Shown here in pieces: positions 15,303-16,467 of a stretch of DNA of 16,467 bases (within the stretch, counting starts at the first letter, position 1; each line of letters begins with the position of its first letter). The position numbers and the translations under genes were made by a program. The notes under the pieces are model-generated. The model did no database searches. It was not told the origin of the DNA and was given only the letters and a program-made list of their open reading frames with translations. Source of the stretch: Akkermansia sp. (GTDB taxonomy: Bacteria > Verrucomicrobiota > Verrucomicrobiia > Verrucomicrobiales > Akkermansiaceae); assembly GCA_020047775.1 (NCBI GenBank), contig JAIFNK010000301.1:1-16467 (forward strand), in the 5' to 3' direction.

Positions 15303-16376
15303 ATGTCAGATTTTTCACCAGAGCCCACACCGGGTAATCCCGTCACCCGTCATCTCCTCGAGCAACTCCGCCGCCATCCCAAGCGGGTGGTTTTCACCGA
15401 GGGTGAGGACATCCGCGTCATCCAGGCCGCTGCCCGCTTGGTCGCGGAAGAGGTGGTCGCGCCAGTCCTGCTAGGAAACCGCCAGCGCATCCGCGACCTC
15501 GCCGCTGCGAATGACGTTTCCCTGAAATTCATCCACATCATCGATCCACCACTGGCATCCGACTTCGGACTCTTCTGCCAGCGGGTGGAAAACATGGCCC
15601 GCTACCGGACGATGCAAATCGGTGATCCGGCGGAAATCGTCGCCCGCCCGCACTACTTCGGCGCACTGATGGTCCAGTATGGTCAGGCGGATGCCATCGT
15701 CGGCGGGAACCAGGCGCTGCCGGTGGCCTACTTCCGGGCGCTGCTCCACACGATCAAACCGCTACCCTCCGTGCCGAAAATCTTCGGCGTGTCGATCCTG
15801 ACGGGATCCCACCTCAAAAATCTGGGCGGCAGTGAAATTCTCTTCCTCGCCGACACCTGCTTAATCCCGTCGCCCGACGTCCAGGAACTCGCGGCGATCG
15901 CCCTGGAAACCGGCAAGCTCGCCCACCATTTCCTCGGCCGCAAGGCCTTCGTCGCCATGCTCAGCCACTCGACCAAAGGCTCCGCCGGCACGCCGGACGC
16001 CCGCCGCGTGGCCGCCGCCACGGCGCTGGCGCAGAGCGAGGCGATGAAACAATTCCTTGAAGTCAGCATCGATGGGGAACTGCAGGCGGACGCCGCACTC
16101 GACCCGGCGGCCGCCGAGATCAAGCTGCCAGCCGCCGAAGTCCGGCCGACAGCAGATGTGCTGGTTTTCCCGAATCTGGACGCCGCCCACATCTCGCTCA
16201 AGCTGCTCCAGCATGTGGCCGGCGCGCAGAGCTACGGCCAGCTCATCCTCGGGCTTTCCCGACCGGCGGCCCAAGTGCCACGAACGGCCACGGTGGAAAC
16301 CATCTTCGGCACCGCTGCCGCCATCGCGGTCGAGGCGATCAAGTTCCACCAGCTCTATCCAGACGGCGAGGTTTGA
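15303..16376 (+). CDS. pta: phosphate acetyltransferase
   Basis: Interconverts acetyl-CoA and acetyl phosphate in the cytoplasm. The 357 residues form a single PTA_PTB domain without the long N-terminal part of the E. coli enzyme. Visible hallmarks are RVVFTEGEDIRVIQAAARL (28-46), the SILTGSHLKN segment, VAMLSHSTKGSAGTPDARRV, and the C-terminal VLVFPNLDAAHISLKLLQHV, GLSRPAAQVPRTATVETI. The VPR arginine stands where the family usually has LSR. The start at 15303 begins MSDFSPEPTPGNP; a frame open to 15231 would leave only 14 bp to the divergent PHP gene. A phosphate butyryltransferase is the alternative, but the motifs favour pta. No ackA is visible before the window ends. Confidence 0.9.
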   Translation: MSDFSPEPTPGNPVTRHLLEQLRRHPKRVVFTEGEDIRVIQAAARLVAEEVVAPVLLGNRQRIRDLAAANDVSLKFIHIIDPPLASDFGLFCQRVENMARYRTMQIGDPAEIVARPHYFGALMVQYGQADAIVGGNQALPVAYFRALLHTIKPLPSVPKIFGVSILTGSHLKNLGGSEILFLADTCLIPSPDVQELAAIALETGKLAHHFLGRKAFVAMLSHSTKGSAGTPDARRVAAATALAQSEAMKQFLEVSIDGELQADAALDPAAAEIKLPAAEVRPTADVLVFPNLDAAHISLKLLQHVAGAQSYGQLILGLSRPAAQVPRTATVETIFGTAAAIAVEAIKFHQLYPDGEV

Positions 16377-16396
16377 AACAGGGCTTGCCATAAGGG

Positions 16397-16417
16397 GCAT
16401 GGACGTCTCGTCCATGC
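16397..16417. repeat. perfect short hairpin after pta (third palindromic family)
   Basis: GCATGGACG-TCT-CGTCCATGC is a perfect 9-bp stem with a 3-nt loop, starting 20 bp after the pta stop. It would form a stable RNA hairpin and may act at the transcript end, though no T-tract follows. Its sequence is unrelated to the other two inverted repeats. The remaining 50 bp to the window end show no gene I can support. Confidence 0.7.
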
Positions 16418-16467
16418 ATCGGGAACATCCCCGCTTCCCTTCCTCACTCCCCAAAGCCCCGCTTCTC

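Noticed and set aside
15861..16454. 197-residue - strand frame opposite pta
   Set aside because: Antisense to a well-supported gene; no family motif and its start lies past the pta hairpin.
1..16467. CRISPR arrays, tRNA or rRNA genes, insertion sequences, toxin-antitoxin or phage defence genes
   Set aside because: No regularly spaced repeats, no cloverleaf or rRNA core sequence, and no transposase or nuclease motif was seen on either strand.

Overview
This GC-rich window (third codon positions mostly G or C) looks like a chromosomal segment of a Verrucomicrobiota bacterium, probably near Verrucomicrobiaceae/Luteolibacter. The basis is the mix of an SGLT-type transporter next to a DUF5107-TPR protein, a secreted protein with a calcium-repeat tail, and several short palindromic repeats in intergenic gaps of a kind I associate with this phylum. 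That placement is inference. Few genes have a clear Shine-Dalgarno sequence, so several starts rest on protein-family alignment and codon composition. There are no tRNA or rRNA genes, no insertion sequences, no CRISPR arrays and no phage genes.

Layout: 1-860 holds a 57-aa membrane peptide (+) meeting an HscB-like J-domain protein (-) tail to tail. nadD (+, NAD synthesis) and a heme A synthase of the CtaA/COX15 family (-) converge on a 74-bp long inverted repeat whose outer ends supply both stop codons. At 2577-4743 a spacer with a small palindromic repeat and a 17-bp operator-like palindrome precedes a three-gene operon: an exported or anchored protein of unknown function, a metal ABC ATPase with a His/Cys-rich N-terminus, and its ABC-3 permease. 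No substrate-binding protein is visible. At 4744-6436 a second palindromic repeat separates the permease from a LolD-type ATPase (-), which is divergent from panC (+, pantothenate synthesis).

At 6478-12403 lies a probable carbohydrate locus: an AraC-family regulator (-) divergent from a sodium/solute symporter (+), followed by a 1103-aa DUF5107/TPR protein. A plausible reading is that the regulator senses a sugar, the symporter imports it with sodium, and the cytoplasmic DUF5107 protein acts on it; the substrate and reaction are unknown. At 12462-14360 is a secreted matrixin-type zinc protease with a cadherin-like segment and a Ca-binding tail. It converges on a PHP-family histidinol-phosphatase (-), with what looks like a decayed single arm of the first repeat between them. 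The window ends with a phosphate acetyltransferase (+) followed by another perfect short hairpin.

No defence or otherwise clearly novel system is evident. The items most worth following are the repeat families at gene ends (two copies supply stop codons at equivalent positions), the AraC/SSS/DUF5107 locus, the metal ABC operon with its unknown first gene and candidate operator, and the heme A synthase with Asn in place of the first expected heme-ligand His.
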